Positions 36,978 to 45,779 of a stretch of DNA of 64,000 nucleotides are shown here, in pieces. The number at the start of each line of letters is the position of its first letter. Positions within the stretch are counted from its first letter, which is position 1. A model generated the notes under the pieces. It saw only the letters and a list, made by a program, of their open reading frames with translations, was not told the DNA's origin and ran no database searches. Origin of the DNA: Deltaproteobacteria bacterium (lineage in GTDB: Bacteria > Desulfobacterota > Desulfuromonadia > Geobacterales > Pseudopelobacteraceae). A program made the translations under genes and the position numbers. Location of the stretch: contig JACPFJ010000006.1 of the NCBI GenBank assembly GCA_016182975.1, positions 124,001 through 188,000 of the forward strand, in the 5' to 3' direction.

Positions 36978-38396
36978 TTACGATCCCGGCTGAAGCGGCA
37001 GGAGCGCCGTGAAGGTCGTCCCCTCATCCGGCCGGCTCGCAACCAGGATCTCGCCGCCGTGCTCCTTGATGATCCGCTCGGTTATGGCAAGGCCGAGACC
37101 GATGCCCACATCCTTGGTGGTGAAGTAGGGGAGGAAGATCTTGGGGATGTCCTCCTCGCGGATGCCGCTGCCCTGATCGGCAAAGGTGAGCCGCACCCGG
37201 CCGGACTCCCTGTCCACGGAGGCGCCCAGGGTGATGACGCCGCCATCGCTCATGGCCTGGAGGGAGTTGTTGAGAAAGTTGATTATGCAGTTGCGCAGGA
37301 GTTCCTGATCGACCCACAGCGGCGGCAGGTCCGGGTCGATATGCTGTTCCACGCGGATATGCCGTTCCTCCAGACGGTCGGAGACCAGCGGCAAGGACTT
37401 TGCCAGGATCTCGCCGTACGCGGCCTGGACCCGGCGCAACTTGAGCGGACGGCCGTAGTTCATGAAGTTGAGCACCATGTAGTTGACCCGACGCACCTCT
37501 TCCTTGATCTTGTCGGTCAGTTCCTTCAGTTCCGGACTACTTTCGCCGCAGTGGGGCAGCATCTCGGCCTTGAGATGGTCGATGGCCAGGCTGATGTAGT
37601 TGAGCGGGTTGCGGATCTCGTGGGCGATGCCCGAGGCCAGCTGGCCGACACGGGAGAGGTGCTCGGCCTCGTAGAGGCGCTTTTCGAGGACCTCGCGCTC
37701 CCGCAGCTTTTCCACCATGTTGTTGAAGCCCGCCGCCAGTTCGCCGATCTCGTCCTGGCTCTCCACCGGAATGGTCACCGACAGGTCTCCCGCCGAGACC
37801 CGCTTGAAATCGTCAACCAGGCGGTGGATCGGCTGGGTGTAGCGCCGGGCCAGAAAGATGGTCAGGGCGATGCCCACGGCAAAGACCATACAGGTGGCGA
37901 ACAGCCGGCGGATGAAATTGGCGTGCTGGATGTCGCGGATGTTGTCCAGCAGCATGTTGATCTGGACGTAACCCAACTGTTCGTCGCCGACGATGACCGG
38001 CACCACCACCTCGTAAGGCCTCTGGGAAAGGACCGTTGCCCCCGCCTGCCGGCGCGGCGCGGCGCGCACCCCCTTCTCCAGCTTCCTGACCTCGCGCCGC
38101 TTGCCGATCTTTTCCGGGTCCGAGGAGTCGATGATCTCCCCCTCGTTGTTGATGATGTTGATCTCGTTGATCCCCTTGTCGCGGGCCTTGTTGAGGTATT
38201 CGGGCAGGCGGGAGGTCTCGGCTTCCGAGGTGAGGTCCTCGATGCTCATCTGGATCGCCTTGGATATCTCCTGGGAACTCTCCTGGATCTCGTGCACCAG
38301 ATCGTTCTGGGCAAACTGGTTCATGATGAAGAGGGTCAGCATGGCGAGGACCAGCAGGGAAAGCATGATGATGACGAGCTTGGAGTTGAGTTTCAT
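36978..38396 (-). CDS. Membrane sensor histidine kinase with HAMP domain
   Basis: 472 residues. One membrane helix at 8-27, a periplasmic sensing region of about 130 residues, a second helix near 165-185, HAMP (RRYTQPIHRLVDDFKRVSAGD), then GQLASGIAHEIRNPLNYIS with the phosphorylated His. The ATP-binding part shows NNSLQAMSDGG (N box), DQGSGI (G1) and GIGLGLAITERII (G2). It should phosphorylate the NtrC-type regulator encoded downstream. The signal is unknown. Confidence 0.92.
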   Translation of the reverse strand: MKLNSKLVIIMLSLLVLAMLTLFIMNQFAQNDLVHEIQESSQEISKAIQMSIEDLTSEAETSRLPEYLNKARDKGINEINIINNEGEIIDSSDPEKIGKRREVRKLEKGVRAAPRRQAGATVLSQRPYEVVVPVIVGDEQLGYVQINMLLDNIRDIQHANFIRRLFATCMVFAVGIALTIFLARRYTQPIHRLVDDFKRVSAGDLSVTIPVESQDEIGELAAGFNNMVEKLREREVLEKRLYEAEHLSRVGQLASGIAHEIRNPLNYISLAIDHLKAEMLPHCGESSPELKELTDKIKEEVRRVNYMVLNFMNYGRPLKLRRVQAAYGEILAKSLPLVSDRLEERHIRVEQHIDPDLPPLWVDQELLRNCIINFLNNSLQAMSDGGVITLGASVDRESGRVRLTFADQGSGIREEDIPKIFLPYFTTKDVGIGLGLAITERIIKEHGGEILVASRPDEGTTFTALLPLQPGS

Positions 38397-38412
38397 GGAG
38401 GCCCTTTAACGG

Positions 38413-38486
38413 CAATTATGAATTATGAATGCTGAATTTTGAATTGATTCGAAACTCATAATTCATAATTCAAAATTCATAATTCG
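38413..38486. repeat. AT-rich inverted repeat of AATTATGAATT units
   Basis: Two arms made of AATTATGAATTATGAAT and ATAATTCATAATTCAAAATTC flank a short loop, between the divergent kinase and outer-membrane genes. It could fold into a long hairpin. Confidence 0.6.
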
Positions 38487-38583
38487 GATTTACATCTTAG
38501 CTCACCGGGCGGGCGGAAACAAGCGCTATGATCCCCCCAATCCCCAGTCCCGGCCGCGCCGCAACTGCGTTGTTGACACCCGG

Positions 38584-39879
38584 ATGGGGGGAATGATACA
38601 AACCCTTGCCATGTTTCCGTCATTCCACACCCCGTATCCGCGCTTGCTCCTCCTGGTGATCCTGTTGCTCTTCACCCTGCCCGGCGGCTGCACCAGTTAC
38701 CTCCCGCGCGAGAAGCTGCCGTTCCCCCTGACCGGTGACGCCTGCGACGACCAGGTCAAGGTGGTGACCGTGCCCCTGCCGGTGATCGCCTCCAGTCCCA
38801 ACGAAGGGATAACCTCCGGTGCGCTGTCCGCCTTCCTGATCCACAACCGGCGTGACGAGATCAACACGCTGCTGGCGCCCCAGGTGAACACCAACAGGTA
38901 CTTCGGCGTCACCACGTCGCTCTACGGCGCCTTCTACCCCACCCCCGACAGAAACATGGAGGTCAACCTCTCCCAGTCCACCAAGGTCAACCACTCCTAT
39001 GAATTCAGGATCAGGGACACATCACAGCTTGAGAACCGGCTCGAACTCAACGCCCATCTCTTCAAATTCTCCGACGGCTCGGCCCGTTTTTTCGGTTTTC
39101 AGGCCAAAAGCCCGGTTCAAAGGGAAACAAACTACGCCGACGACGAGGTCGGCTTCAACCTCTCGGCCGGCTATCAGCTCGGCAGGCACTTCCAACTCGT
39201 CCTGGGCGAGCGCTACCGCAACGTAAGCATCCGGCGGGGCGCGGTCGGCAAACTCCCCGATATCAAGGAGGCATTTCCTGCAGCAGCCGTGCCTGGCATC
39301 GACGGATTCGTCGCCCACGCCGCACGGCTCTCCATCGTCTACAGCACGCTGGACAACAGGGACACCCCCTCCTTCGGCGGCTACGCCAGGGTCACCCTGG
39401 AACCGAGCTTCAAGGCCTTGGGGGGCGCCGCCGACTACCGCCACTACGAGGCCGAGATGAAAGGGTACATTCCACTGGACAACGCCCGCTACATCAGCGT
39501 CTTCCGCCTCATGTACAACCAGACCCTGGGGGGCCAGGTCCCCTTTCTGGAGCAGAGTATCCTGGGGGGCGAGACCACCCTGCGCGGCTACGGACGCAAC
39601 CGCTTCATCGACAACAGCTTCTTCCTCTGCAACCTGGAGGAGCGCATCCGCCTCTTCCGCTGGGAGGTATTCAACGTCACCGCCGATTGGGAGATCGCCC
39701 CCTTTATAGACCTGGGAGCGGTGATGGAATCCCTCGACAAGGCCCGTACCGATAACTTCGAATTCAACCCCGGCATCGGCTTCCGCGCCATTGTCCGCCC
39801 CAACATCGTCGGCCGTGTCGACCTTGGCGTCGGGCGTGACGGTCCGGCCATCTTCGTGGGTTTGGGGTATCCCTTCTGA
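38584..39879 (+). CDS. Omp85/BamA-like outer-membrane beta-barrel lipoprotein
   Basis: 431 residues from ATG 38584, with ATG 38593 and 38611 as alternatives since no ribosome site stands out. The N-terminus has a hydrophobic segment ending LPGGCTS, a lipobox. The rest is rich in amphipathic beta strands; ILGGETTLRGYGRNRFIDNSF matches the conserved barrel loop (RGY) of surface antigen/BamA proteins, and the chain ends in Phe (VGLGYPF), the outer-membrane insertion signal. No POTRA domains fit in the short N-terminus. TTGACA at 38572 could be a -35 element. It could export or assemble a surface protein or lipid. Confidence 0.8.
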   Translation: MGGMIQTLAMFPSFHTPYPRLLLLVILLLFTLPGGCTSYLPREKLPFPLTGDACDDQVKVVTVPLPVIASSPNEGITSGALSAFLIHNRRDEINTLLAPQVNTNRYFGVTTSLYGAFYPTPDRNMEVNLSQSTKVNHSYEFRIRDTSQLENRLELNAHLFKFSDGSARFFGFQAKSPVQRETNYADDEVGFNLSAGYQLGRHFQLVLGERYRNVSIRRGAVGKLPDIKEAFPAAAVPGIDGFVAHAARLSIVYSTLDNRDTPSFGGYARVTLEPSFKALGGAADYRHYEAEMKGYIPLDNARYISVFRLMYNQTLGGQVPFLEQSILGGETTLRGYGRNRFIDNSFFLCNLEERIRLFRWEVFNVTADWEIAPFIDLGAVMESLDKARTDNFEFNPGIGFRAIVRPNIVGRVDLGVGRDGPAIFVGLGYPF

Positions 39880-39880
39880 G

Positions 39881-39936
39881 TTTTGAGTTCTAAGTTTTGA
39901 GTTTTGAGTTAAAACTAAAAACTCAAAACTAAAAAC
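39881..39936. terminator. AT-rich hairpin between convergent genes
   Basis: AGTTTTGAGTTTT pairs with TAAAAACTCAAAACT across a short loop. It lies directly after the barrel gene stop and just before the stop of the convergent ABC exporter gene, so it can terminate both. Confidence 0.5.
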
Positions 39937-39937
39937 C

Positions 39938-41782
39938 CTACCCCTGCAACTCCTCTTTCAGCCGCTGCATGCGGTACATCCCGGCGTACAGCCCGTTCCG
40001 CTCCAGCAGCTCGTCCGGGCTCCCCTCCTCGGCAATGACGCCATCCTTCAGCACCAGCACCCGGTCGCAATCCCTGAAGGCCGACAGACGATGCGAGACG
40101 ATCAGCACGGTGCGGTTACCGCAGAAGCGGCCCAACCCGGCGAGGATCTCCTCCTCCCGCCCGGCATCCACCGCCGAGAGCGGGTCGTCCAGGAGCAAGA
40201 TGCGGGGATCGGCCGCCAGCGCCCTGGCAATCGAAAGCCGCTGCTTCTGTCCGCCCGAGAGGGCCACCCCCTTTTCTCCGACCACGGTATCCAACCCTTC
40301 GCGGAAGCGCTCCACATCCGCCGTCAGGCTGGCCTGGCGCAACAGTTCGTCGATCCCTTCATGGCCGGAGGCGGCGCCGTAGACCATGTTCTCGCGGATG
40401 CTGCGGGAAAAGAGGAACGCCTCCTGGGGGACGTAACCGATCAGGGCACGCAGGCTCTCCATGGTGATCCGGTTGATGTCGCGGCCGTCGATGAGGATCT
40501 GTCCGGCGCCTGCCGGCAGCAGGCGGGGAATCAGCCTGAGCAGGGTCGATTTGCCGCTCCCCACCTCGCCGGTGATGCCGATCCGCTCCCCTGCCGCGAT
40601 GCTGCATGAAATACCGTCAAGGACCTTCACCTCGCCATAGTCGAACGACAACCCCCGAAATTCGATCCCCTGCCGCACCTCGGTGAGCGGTTCCGCATCC
40701 GGCTCGTCGGCAACCGCGGGTTCGGCGCCGAGGATCATGGCCAGGCGCGACATGGAGGCCGCCCCGCGCTGCGCCAGGGTCAGGATCCACCCCATAACCG
40801 CCGTTGGCCAGACCAGCATGGTCAGATAACCGCTGAAGGCCACGAAGTCCCCCAGTGTAATGCCGCCGTTGATCACCAACCGCCCCCCCATAAACAGGAC
40901 GATCAGGGTCCCGGCCCCGGTGGCGGCCGCCATCACCGGCAGCAGCAGGCCACGCAGCCGCGCCAGACGCAGGTTGTGCCGCAGGTAGCGGCCGGAGGCC
41001 TCCCCGAACAGACCCTGAAAATGCTCCTCGCGGCAGTAGGACTTTATCAACCGCACCGTCGAAACCGATTCCTCCGCCCGGCTCGTCAAGCGGGCCAGTT
41101 CCTCCTGGGCCTCCAGGGAGCGCTGGAACATGCGGTGGCTGACCTTCTTCACCACCAGCACCATCAGCGGGAAGGGAATCACGGCGCACAGCGTCAGCCA
41201 GGGGTGGATGCGCAGCATCAGCGTTATGGTCGCGCAATAGATGATCAGCGTGTTCACGGCGCTCATGGCGCCGAAACCGGTCAGCATGCGGACATTGGTC
41301 AGGTCGTTGGAGAAGCGCGACAGGATGTCGCCGGTCCTGCTGGCGGAGAAGAAGAGTTGATCGAGGAGCAGCAGCCGGCGGAAGAGCTCCTCGCGGATGC
41401 TGAACTCGATGATGCGGGCGGCGTTGAGGATCAGGGTGCGGGAAAAGATGCGGGTGATGCAGTGCCCGGCGGCCAGCCCTGCGATGACCAGGGCGCAGCG
41501 GGCCGGCGTAAAACGCGCGGCCTCTGGATGCTGCAACCCCTCCACCGCCAGCTTCATGAACCAGGGGATCAGCAGGGCAAAGCCGTTGGTCAGGAGGAGA
41601 AAGCCGGCCCCGGCGGCATAGCGCCAGCGCAGCAAGAGAAGATGCGGGATGAGACGGAAAAGGTCTTTAATGATGTTAGTCCCTGATATAGATGAGAAAC
41701 GCGGGATTTTTCGTCCTGGGCAGGAAATCAAGGGATTGCGCGGAGGCGTACCTTGATGGTACGCGCACAATTTTGCCTGCAA
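39938..41782 (-). CDS. ABC exporter, fused membrane and ATPase domains (MsbA-like)
   Basis: Up to 614 residues. Six membrane helices lie between about 45 and 340, and the ATPase follows with GEVGSGKSTL (Walker A), VALSGGQKQRLSIARAL (signature), ILLLDDPLSAVDA (Walker B) and a final H-loop (IVSHRL). This half-transporter should work as a dimer exporting a lipid, peptide or drug across the inner membrane. The start is unsettled: the track uses TTG 41782, but conserved sequence begins near 41663 (IIKDLFRLIPH) where no ATG, GTG or TTG is present, so either a TTG upstream or a rare start is used. There is no neighbour on the same strand in the next 90 bases. Confidence 0.85.
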   Translation of the reverse strand: MQAKLCAYHQGTPPRNPLISCPGRKIPRFSSISGTNIIKDLFRLIPHLLLLRWRYAAGAGFLLLTNGFALLIPWFMKLAVEGLQHPEAARFTPARCALVIAGLAAGHCITRIFSRTLILNAARIIEFSIREELFRRLLLLDQLFFSASRTGDILSRFSNDLTNVRMLTGFGAMSAVNTLIIYCATITLMLRIHPWLTLCAVIPFPLMVLVVKKVSHRMFQRSLEAQEELARLTSRAEESVSTVRLIKSYCREEHFQGLFGEASGRYLRHNLRLARLRGLLLPVMAAATGAGTLIVLFMGGRLVINGGITLGDFVAFSGYLTMLVWPTAVMGWILTLAQRGAASMSRLAMILGAEPAVADEPDAEPLTEVRQGIEFRGLSFDYGEVKVLDGISCSIAAGERIGITGEVGSGKSTLLRLIPRLLPAGAGQILIDGRDINRITMESLRALIGYVPQEAFLFSRSIRENMVYGAASGHEGIDELLRQASLTADVERFREGLDTVVGEKGVALSGGQKQRLSIARALAADPRILLLDDPLSAVDAGREEEILAGLGRFCGNRTVLIVSHRLSAFRDCDRVLVLKDGVIAEEGSPDELLERNGLYAGMYRMQRLKEELQG

Positions 41783-41876
41783 AATTGGACCGCGAAGGCG
41801 CCCGCAGGGTGAGGCCGAAGGCCGAAGTCACAAGCAATCACGCAGATTGACGAACGCAGGGCGGAAAAGCACCGTT

Positions 41877-42302
41877 TCAGAACGGGATGTCGTCGTCCTG
41901 GAAGGGGGGCTCCTCATACCCGCCGCCGCCCGTGGCCGGCTCGGAGCCGGCGTCACCGCCACGGCGCTCCCCCTTGGGTGAGAGCATCTGCATCTTCTCG
42001 CCGACGATCTCGGTGGTGTAGCGGTCGTTGCCGCTGTTGTCCTGCCACTTGCGGGTCTGCAGGCGCCCCTCGATATAGACGGTCTTCCCCTTGGAGAGGT
42101 ATTCGCCGGCGATCTCGGCCAATCTGGCCCAGAGGGTGACGCGGTGCCACTCGGTGCGATCCTCCCACTCGCCGCTCTTGTTCTTGAACTTCTCGCTGGT
42201 CGCCAGGTTGAAACTGGCCACCGCCTGGCCCGAGGGGGTATAGCGCACTTCAGGGTCCTTGCCCAGGTTGCCGATCAGCATCACCTTGTTGAGACTGGCC
42301 AT
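41877..42302 (-). CDS. ssb: Single-stranded DNA-binding protein
   Basis: 141 residues from ATG 42302, which has AAGGAG seven bases upstream; the longer track ORF is upstream readthrough. The OB fold begins [37 protein letters not shown] is a conserved strand pair. A short Gly-rich linker leads to the acidic tail DDDIPF that binds partner proteins. It coats single strands in replication and repair. It is unrelated to the metal genes that start on the other strand. Confidence 0.95.
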   Translation of the reverse strand: MASLNKVMLIGNLGKDPEVRYTPSGQAVASFNLATSEKFKNKSGEWEDRTEWHRVTLWARLAEIAGEYLSKGKTVYIEGRLQTRKWQDNSGNDRYTTEIVGEKMQMLSPKGERRGGDAGSEPATGGGGYEEPPFQDDDIPF

Positions 42303-42445
42303 ATCACTTCTCCTTGCGATACAAGTGGTTAGCGGCGAAAAACAATGTCTCTCCGCCATGATGATGCAGGATACATCATCTTGATTACCAGGGCAAGGAT
42401 TCGTGTGCCGGTTCATGTTTCCCTGCCTGCATCACCCTCGCTGGA

Positions 42446-42473
42446 GAATATTCCACACCCGTGTCGGATATTC
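42446..42473 (+). promoter_or_regulatory. Palindromic upstream activator site A
   Basis: A 28-base imperfect palindrome with halves GAATATTCCACAC and GTGTCGGATATTC. Its right end is 82 bases before the GG of a sigma-54-type -24 element. The same palindrome recurs at 48269 and 58663. The likely binder is the NtrC-type regulator encoded at 46892-48259. Confidence 0.7.
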
Positions 42474-42553
42474 TTCCCCATCCGCAGGTCGCGCCGCGCT
42501 GACGCCGCATATATTATTGAACAATACCAAGATATTATGTATCTTGATGAAGA

Positions 42554-42569
42554 TGGCACGCTCCTTGAT
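42554..42569 (+). promoter_or_regulatory. Sigma-54-type promoter for the HMA/DUF2318/ABC genes
   Basis: TGGCACG, CTCC, TTGAT: the -24 GG and -12 TTG have the required spacing, with GAT in place of the common GCA. It lies 63 bases before the HMA gene start. The remainder of the 329-base gap 42303-42631 holds only this promoter and site A. Confidence 0.7.
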
Positions 42570-42631
42570 AGTGTCATCGGGCATACGGACAGCCCGGCGC
42601 TGAGAGCAGAGAGATTACGGAGGGGGTGCAT

Positions 42632-43054
42632 ATGAAAAAAAATATCGTGAATGCGGTGCTCGTACTCCTGGCGGCGCTCCTGCTGTCGGTTCTCGCCTTC
42701 CACGTCAGAATCGGCGCGACCGCCGATTCCATTGCGGTCCTGAAAACCACGGGCATGACCTGCGGCAGCTGTTCCAGCAAGATCTCGCAGGCGCTGGAAA
42801 CGGTGAAGGGGGTGGCCGTTACCGAGGTGGACCTGGCAGGCGGGTGGGTCATCGTCGGCTATGACACAAAGGAGGTCAAGCCGGAGGCCCTGGCGGCAAA
42901 GGTGAGCGGCACCGGTTTCGGCAGCAACGTGCACGTCGTGATGACCCCGGAGCAGTTCAGAGAGATTACCGGCAGGAACGTCGGCCAGAAGGACGCGCCC
43001 GCGTCGGGCTGCGGCGGGTGCGGCACCAACGGTGGCTGCGGCGCCAGACAATAA
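42632..43054 (+). CDS. Secreted or membrane-anchored HMA-domain metal-binding protein
   Basis: 140 residues from ATG 42632, which follows GGAGGGGG; the track start is a GTG two codons upstream. Residues 1-25 are a signal or anchor helix. An HMA domain follows with MTCGSC, the CXXC site that binds Cu(I), Zn or Hg in MerP and CopZ. The C-terminus is Cys/Gly-rich (SGCGGCGTNGGC), offering further thiolate ligands. It is the first gene of a sigma-54 unit with DUF2318 and ABC genes and may hand metal to them. Confidence 0.8.
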   Translation: MKKNIVNAVLVLLAALLLSVLAFHVRIGATADSIAVLKTTGMTCGSCSSKISQALETVKGVAVTEVDLAGGWVIVGYDTKEVKPEALAAKVSGTGFGSNVHVVMTPEQFREITGRNVGQKDAPASGCGGCGTNGGCGARQ

Positions 43055-43082
43055 AAACTAACAACGTAAAAGGAGTAGAAAA

Positions 43083-43547
43083 ATGGAAACAAGGCAGACG
43101 AAACGCATCATTTGGACACTTTTAATTGTCGCCGCACTGGTGGCAGCCGCGATCAGCGCGTTTGCCTTTTCTTTCGGCAAATTCGAAAAGGTCAAGGGAA
43201 GCGGCGGGGTGGTCTCGATACCGCAGGCCAAGGTGGCTGACGGCAAGGCCCATTTCTACCGTTTCGACGACAACGGCAAGGAGATCGCCTTCTTCGTCGC
43301 CAAGGCATCCGACGGCGGTTACCGGACCGCATTCGACTCCTGCGACGTCTGCTACCGCGAGAAGAAGGGGTACCAGCAGAAGGGAGGGGTCATGGTCTGC
43401 GTGAATTGCAACCAGAGATTCGCTACCGACCGCATCGGACCCAACGCCACCGGCGGCTGCAACCCCTCCTACCTTCCGCATCAGCAGCGCGGGAACATGA
43501 TCACCATCAACGTCTCCGACCTCAAGGGCGGAGCGAGATTCTTCTGA
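43083..43547 (+). CDS. DUF2318 membrane-anchored cysteine protein
   Basis: 154 residues. An N-terminal helix (7-30) anchors it, followed by an extracytoplasmic domain with DSCDVCYREK, MVCVNCNQRF and GGCNPS, the paired cysteines of DUF2318. In Campylobacter and uropathogenic E. coli such proteins are encoded with P19/FetMP iron-copper uptake genes and FtsX-type ABC genes; the same neighbours (permease, ATPase) follow here. It overlaps the permease start (TGATG). A redox or metal-binding role outside the inner membrane is likely; the metal is not known. Confidence 0.8.
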   Translation: METRQTKRIIWTLLIVAALVAAAISAFAFSFGKFEKVKGSGGVVSIPQAKVADGKAHFYRFDDNGKEIAFFVAKASDGGYRTAFDSCDVCYREKKGYQQKGGVMVCVNCNQRFATDRIGPNATGGCNPSYLPHQQRGNMITINVSDLKGGARFF

Positions 43548-44707
43548 TGAAACTGCACACCATATCCATCAACAACCTGAAGCGCCGCAAGGCCAAGATG
43601 GCCTTCCTCACCATCGGTCTGATGGTGGGAATCGCCACCATCGTCACACTGGTCACCCTGACCCGCTCCATGTCCAGAGACATAGAGGCCAAGATGGACG
43701 AATTCGGGGCCAACATCCTGATCACTCCCCAGAGCAACGGCCTGGCCATGAACTACGGCGGCATCAGTCTGGGTGGAGTGACCTTCGATCAACGCGAGAT
43801 ACTTGAAGAGGATCTGGCGAGAATCAAGACCATCAGGAACAACAAAAACATCTCCGCTGTCAGCCCCAAGGTATTGGGCGGCATCAAGGTCGACAGTCAC
43901 GACGTAATGCTGGTTGGTGTCAACTTCGACAACGAATTGAAGATGAAGCAGTGGTGGCGGATCTTCGGTGATGCCCCCAAAGTTGAAAACGAGGTGTTGC
44001 TGGGCAGCGATGCATCCAAGGTCCTCAATGCCGGTTCCGGCGACAACCTGCTGATCAAGGGGGAGGGCTTCAAGGTGGCCGGCGTGCTCGACCAGACCGG
44101 CTCCCAGGACGACGCCCTCGTCTTCGCCTCGCTCCCCAAGGCCCAAAAGCTGCTCGCCAAGGAGGGAAAGATCACCCTGGTCGAGGTCGCCGCCCTCTGC
44201 TCGGGCTGCCCGATCGGCGACATGGTCACCCAGATCGCCGAGAAACTCCCGGATGCCAAGGTATCGGCCATTCAGCAGGTGGTGGAGGGACGCCTCAAGG
44301 CACTCGACCAGTTCCGGCGCTTCTCCTACGCCATGGCCGGCGTGGTGGTCTTCATCGGCTCACTGATCGTCTTCGTCACCATGATGGGGAGCGTCAACGA
44401 GCGCACCACCGAGATCGGCGTCTTCCGGGCCATCGGCTTCAGGAAGAGCCACATCATGCGGATCATACTGCTGGAGGCGGCACTGGTCAGCCTGCTGGCC
44501 GGCTTTCTGGGTTACGCAGCCGGCATGGGGGGCGCCGGGCTGGCCCTGCCGTTCATGGCGGAGAGCAAGGACGCCCACTTGGTGTGGGACATGACCGTGG
44601 CCTTCGGCTCGGTAGGACTGGCCCTGGTCCTGGGCATCCTGGCCAGCCTGTATCCGGCGCTGCATGCCAGCAGGATGGACCCGACGGAAGCGTTACGAGC
44701 GCTGTAA
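43547..44707 (+). CDS. FtsX/MacB-type ABC permease
   Basis: 386 residues from ATG 43547, overlapping the DUF2318 stop; the track ORF starts 47 codons upstream inside that gene. A helix near 17-40 is followed by a large outer domain and three C-terminal helices (MAGVVVFIGSLIVFVTMM; ILLEAALVSLLAG; VGLALVLGILASLYPA). The outer domain carries LCSGCPIGD, a CXXC pair unusual for lipoprotein-type permeases and a possible metal or redox contact for the DUF2318 protein. It pairs with the ATPase encoded next. Confidence 0.85.
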   Translation: MKLHTISINNLKRRKAKMAFLTIGLMVGIATIVTLVTLTRSMSRDIEAKMDEFGANILITPQSNGLAMNYGGISLGGVTFDQREILEEDLARIKTIRNNKNISAVSPKVLGGIKVDSHDVMLVGVNFDNELKMKQWWRIFGDAPKVENEVLLGSDASKVLNAGSGDNLLIKGEGFKVAGVLDQTGSQDDALVFASLPKAQKLLAKEGKITLVEVAALCSGCPIGDMVTQIAEKLPDAKVSAIQQVVEGRLKALDQFRRFSYAMAGVVVFIGSLIVFVTMMGSVNERTTEIGVFRAIGFRKSHIMRIILLEAALVSLLAGFLGYAAGMGGAGLALPFMAESKDAHLVWDMTVAFGSVGLALVLGILASLYPALHASRMDPTEALRAL

Positions 44708-44732
44708 TTCAGAACTGGAACCTTACCACCCC

Positions 44733-44808
44733 TAGCCCCTCCTAAAATAGGAGGGGGACTTTTAAAGCTCCCCTCCTTGATAAGGAGGGGCGGGGGGTGG
44801 TTAGTCTC
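44733..44808. repeat. CCCCTCCT inverted repeat between permease and ATPase genes
   Basis: CCCCTCCTTGATAAGGAGGGG is a tight hairpin next to another CCTCCTAAAATAGGAGG hairpin. Similar sequence is at 55503-55590. It may lower expression of the ATPase gene or act in mRNA processing. Confidence 0.6.
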
Positions 44809-44831
44809 TGTGTTATAAAAGGGGAAAAACC

Positions 44832-45497
44832 GTGGCACTTATCGAAATCAGCAACCTGAAGAAACAATACGCCAGCGGCGACGAGACCGTCGAGGCGCTG
44901 CGCGGCATCGACATCGCCATCGAGACGGGCGAGTTCATCACCATCATGGGACAGTCCGGCTCCGGAAAGAGCACGCTCTTGTCGGTATTGGGGGGGATGA
45001 ACCACCCCAGCGCCGGCGAGGTGGAGATGGCCGGGGTAAAGCTATACCGGCTCCCCGGCGAAAAACTGGCCGACTTCCGGGCAGAGAACCTGGGGTTCGT
45101 CTTCCAGTCGTTCCACCTGATCCCCTACCTGACGGCCATCGAGAACGTCATGCTCCCCCTGGCCATCGTGAAAACCGGCTCAAAGGCGAAGCGTGCCGCG
45201 GCCAGCCAGGCCCTGGAGCGGGTCGGTCTCGGCAGCAAGCTCGAACGGCTCCCAAACCAACTCTCCGGCGGTGAACAGGAGCGGGTCGCCATCGCCAGGG
45301 CCATCGTCAACAACCCCCACATCCTGCTGGCGGACGAGCCGACCGGCAACCTGGACTCGAAGACCAGCGACGAGGTCATGGCACTCTTCCGGGAGCTGAA
45401 CGCGGCCGGCCAGACCGTGGTCATGGTCACGCATAACCCGGAGAACGGCAGGTACGCGGACCGGACGATCCACCTCAGGGACGGCATGGTGGTGTGA
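44832..45497 (+). CDS. LolD/MacB-type ABC ATPase
   Basis: 221 residues from a GTG start with AGGGG upstream. GQSGSGKSTLLSVLGG is Walker A, LSGGEQERVAIARAI the signature and ILLADEPTGNLD Walker B, the set typical of LolD, FtsE and MacB-partner ATPases. It should drive the FtsX-type permease upstream. Unlike uptake ATPases, this class usually powers outer-domain movements for export or extraction. It ends the four-gene metal-linked unit. Confidence 0.92.
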   Translation: MALIEISNLKKQYASGDETVEALRGIDIAIETGEFITIMGQSGSGKSTLLSVLGGMNHPSAGEVEMAGVKLYRLPGEKLADFRAENLGFVFQSFHLIPYLTAIENVMLPLAIVKTGSKAKRAAASQALERVGLGSKLERLPNQLSGGEQERVAIARAIVNNPHILLADEPTGNLDSKTSDEVMALFRELNAAGQTVVMVTHNPENGRYADRTIHLRDGMVV

Positions 45498-45507
45498 TCG
45501 GGATAAG

Positions 45508-45745
45508 CTTAAGCAGTTACTTAACGCAAGGACGCCAAGCCACAATAAAACAACAGCATGAAAGGTAACCCGCTGATTCAAGACCTTTTTTCAGCTTCAC
45601 GATTACTTCATAGATTACACAAGAATTTAAATCGTGTGGTAATCGTGAGGCGATAAGGCTCTTCAGTATCGCTTCCGGCTATGCCGGTTAGGTTTGCCTC
45701 TGCGTCCTTGCGGCCTTGCGTAAATTGTTTCCGATTGTTTTTTCT
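45508..45745. repeat. Long inverted-repeat element E1 (CGCAAGGACGC arms)
   Basis: The left arm AACGCAAGGACGCCAAG and the right arm GCGTCCTTGCGGCCTTGCG face each other across about 150 bases, with an inner hairpin (CACGATTAC ... GTAATCGTG). The left end TTAAGCAGTTACTTAACGC matches the right end of E7 in reverse. It fills most of the 282-base gap before the kinase gene. Confidence 0.65.
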
Positions 45746-45779
45746 TGATCTTTCGAGGGGCTACGCTATAAACGAGACC

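Noticed and set aside
36900-38435. 511-residue plus-strand ORF
   Set aside because: Antisense to the HAMP kinase gene, whose motifs are complete on the minus strand.
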